Shown here piece by piece: positions 62,830 to 64,000 of a stretch of 64,000 nt of DNA; position 1 is the first letter of the stretch, and the number at the start of each line of letters is the position of its first letter. This DNA comes from Pseudomonas sp. Choline-02u-1. GTDB lineage: Bacteria > Pseudomonadota > Gammaproteobacteria > Pseudomonadales > Pseudomonadaceae. The notes beneath the pieces are model-generated. The model did no database searches and was not told the DNA's origin. It saw only the letters and a list, made by a program, of their open reading frames with translations. The position numbers were made by a program, and so were the translations under genes. Where the stretch lies: NCBI RefSeq assembly GCF_002836515.1, contig NZ_PJBC01000013.1:124001-188000 (forward strand), given 5' to 3'.

Positions 62830-63333
62830 ATGATTCCTCAGACTTTGTACAACACCAACCTGTTCGTCGACGGCGTGAACTTTTCCGGCGACGTGCCGAG
62901 CCTGACGCTGCCCAAGCTGACCACCAAGACCGACGAATATCGTGGCGGCGGCATGGCTGGCCCCATCGATATGGATCAGGGGCTTGAAAAAATGGAAGCC
63001 TCGTTTGTCACCAAAGGCGTGCGCCGCGAGTCGCTGAAGTACTTCGGCTTGGCTGACGGCACGGCGTTCAACGCCACGTTCCGAGGTGCCTTCAAGGGTC
63101 AAAAGGGCGCGGTGACAGCGGTCGTTGCCACCCTGCGCGGTCGCCTCAAAGAGGTCGATCTCGGTGACTGGAAAGCCGGTGATGCTGCCGAGATCAAACA
63201 CGCCGTTGCGGTCACGTACTACAAGCTCGAAATCGACGGGCGCCTGATGTACGAGATCGACATGGTCGCCGGCATCCAGGTGATCGACGGCAAAGACCAA
63301 CTCCTCGAAGTGCGCCAGGCGCTCGGCCTGTAA
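62830..63333 (+). CDS. Major tail tube protein
   Basis: The protein has 167 residues. MIPQTLYNTNLFVDGVNFSGDVPSLTLPKLTTKTDEYRGGGMAGPIDMDQGLEKMEA is typical of P2 FII tube proteins. It builds the inner tube and follows the sheath gene by 14 bases. Confidence 0.95.
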   Translation: MIPQTLYNTNLFVDGVNFSGDVPSLTLPKLTTKTDEYRGGGMAGPIDMDQGLEKMEASFVTKGVRRESLKYFGLADGTAFNATFRGAFKGQKGAVTAVVATLRGRLKEVDLGDWKAGDAAEIKHAVAVTYYKLEIDGRLMYEIDMVAGIQVIDGKDQLLEVRQALGL

Positions 63334-63346
63334 GGAATAGATTCAG

Positions 63347-63946
63347 ATGACTCAAGTAATCGCTAAAAACCTGCCGGCCTGGCTGTCGCTAAGTGCGCTC
63401 GGTGCGGTCGTAACGCTGACCCGTCCAAGCAAGGCCAACAGTGTCGACGTCGAGACGTTGAACCTGCGTAACCCTACCGTGCGTGAAGTGCGTGCGGCCA
63501 ATCGTGCTGCCAACGGCGATGATGAGCAGCGCGAACTGATGCTGTTCGCAGGTCTCGCCGAAGTCGGGCTGAAGGATCTGGAAGGCCTCAAGCTGACGGA
63601 TTATCGCCGCGTGCAAACGGCGTATTCGCACCTGGTACCGAAAACCGATTATTCGGACTCGATGCCGGCGTGGTTGTCGCTGACCACCGATCAGGTGCTG
63701 GTGACGCTGTCGTGCCCGAGCGAGATCAACGGCGTGACCGTCGACAAGCTGGCCCTGCGTTCACCGACCGTGGGCGACGTGCGGGCGGCCAACCGTGAAG
63801 TGGGTGGCGATGACGAGCAGCGCGAGCTGGTGTTGTTTGCCGCGTTGTCCGGTGCGTCTGTCGCGGATCTGGAGGGGCTGAAGCTGGTGGATTTTAACCG
63901 CTTGCAGGCCGGCTATTTTCGCATGGACAACGACGACGGGCTTTAA
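63347..63946 (+). CDS. Tail assembly protein gpE-like, internally duplicated
   Basis: The protein has 199 residues made of two similar copies of a gpE/gp41-type tail assembly chaperone (about residues 10-97 and 107-194). Each copy has PAWLSL, a PTVxxVRAANR block, GDDEQREL and DLEGLKL. A single copy is about 90 residues in most relatives. It assists tape-measure and tube assembly. The next reading frame opens within a few bases of its stop. Confidence 0.8.
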   Translation: MTQVIAKNLPAWLSLSALGAVVTLTRPSKANSVDVETLNLRNPTVREVRAANRAANGDDEQRELMLFAGLAEVGLKDLEGLKLTDYRRVQTAYSHLVPKTDYSDSMPAWLSLTTDQVLVTLSCPSEINGVTVDKLALRSPTVGDVRAANREVGGDDEQRELVLFAALSGASVADLEGLKLVDFNRLQAGYFRMDNDDGL

Positions 63947-63953
63947 CCCCAGC

Positions 63954-64000
63954 GTGATCAAGTCGGCGGCGAAACGTCTGGCGGCGGAAACCGGATTTTC
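63954..64000 (+). CDS. Start of next tail gene or frameshift extension of gpE (partial)
   Basis: From a GTG at 63954 the frame reads VIKSAAKRLAAETGF and runs off the edge. It is +1 relative to gpE and open upstream into its end. In P2 and Mu, gpE-type proteins are extended by programmed frameshift, so this may be an E' extension or a separately started gene. It is too short to decide. Confidence 0.3.
   Translation, partial: MIKSAAKRLAAETGF

Larger units (their letters stand above)
34664..64000. mobile_element. Prophage in tRNA-Ser, left part (lambda-type head, P2-type tail)
   Basis: A phage-type module order starts at the tRNA-Ser 3' end: integrase, excisionase-like protein, early genes, CI/Cro switch, CII, primase-helicase, repeat block, antiterminator-like protein, holin, terminase, head, contractile tail. 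The element runs past the right edge; tape measure, lysis enzyme and attR are not seen. Frames are intact, so it may be functional. The left boundary at the T-arm is inferred; attR is needed to define the core. Confidence 0.9.

Overview
The window is a GC-rich chromosome segment of a Pseudomonas, most likely of the fluorescens group. The evidence is the gene content and order: algU-mucA-mucB-mucD without mucC, sdhE-ygfX next to nadB, gcvR/dapA/bamC/purC, and tctCBA with divergent tctDE. The assignment rests on protein and synteny recognition; no database was searched. Positions 1-34690 are chromosomal backbone. From the tRNA-Ser(CGA) gene to the right edge the DNA is a prophage that runs out of the window.

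Backbone: an incomplete dCache-type sensor protein (probably a diguanylate cyclase) is followed by a Tyr-rich lipoprotein. Next comes a three-gene unit: a GT4 glycosyltransferase, a membrane-anchored protein of unknown function, and a 1843-residue RTX calcium-binding protein with no linked type I exporter. Then follow an HIBYL-CoA hydrolase-like enzyme, ung, a long palindromic intergenic element, the tctCBA citrate/tricarboxylate uptake operon with an AbrB-family membrane gene fused into it, and the divergent regulators tctD-tctE. The HDOD gene, ygfZ, sdhE-ygfX and nadB precede the AlgU envelope-stress operon, which has its own AlgU-type promoter. After it come bepA, a TusA-like gene, a PerM/AI-2E family permease, bcp, gcvR, dapA, bamC, an MBL-fold hydrolase and purC.

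Prophage (about 34.66 kb to beyond 64 kb): the tRNA-Ser 3' end is the probable attachment site. Just inside it lies a 772-residue cargo protein with a nuclease-like D...ExK motif and a C-terminal SEC-C zinc motif, a candidate defence gene. The leftward early operon follows: integrase, excisionase-like protein, a small Cys-rich protein, DUF2303 protein, PrtN-family activator, ANT-domain protein and dNMP kinase. The switch region has a LexA-like CI repressor, Cro, and two operators with the same GTATTGA-N5-TCAATAC core. The rightward operon has a CII-family regulator, a TraR/DksA zinc finger and an 899-residue primase-helicase, followed by a non-coding block of GTGTTGGGT/AAACCCAAC repeats that looks like a replication origin. 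The late genes are a Q-like protein, holin, lambda-type head genes (terminase, gpW, portal, ClpP-like protease, D, E) and P2-type contractile tail genes (V, W, J, I, fibre, chaperone, sheath, tube, gpE). The tape measure and lysis genes, and attR, are outside the window.

The late operon is interrupted by several terminator-like hairpins placed directly before ribosome binding sites, which fits control by antitermination. The most unusual points are the cargo SEC-C nuclease-like gene, the integrase lacking the canonical first catalytic Arg, the iteron block, repeated leader cassettes, and an internally duplicated tail-assembly gene.
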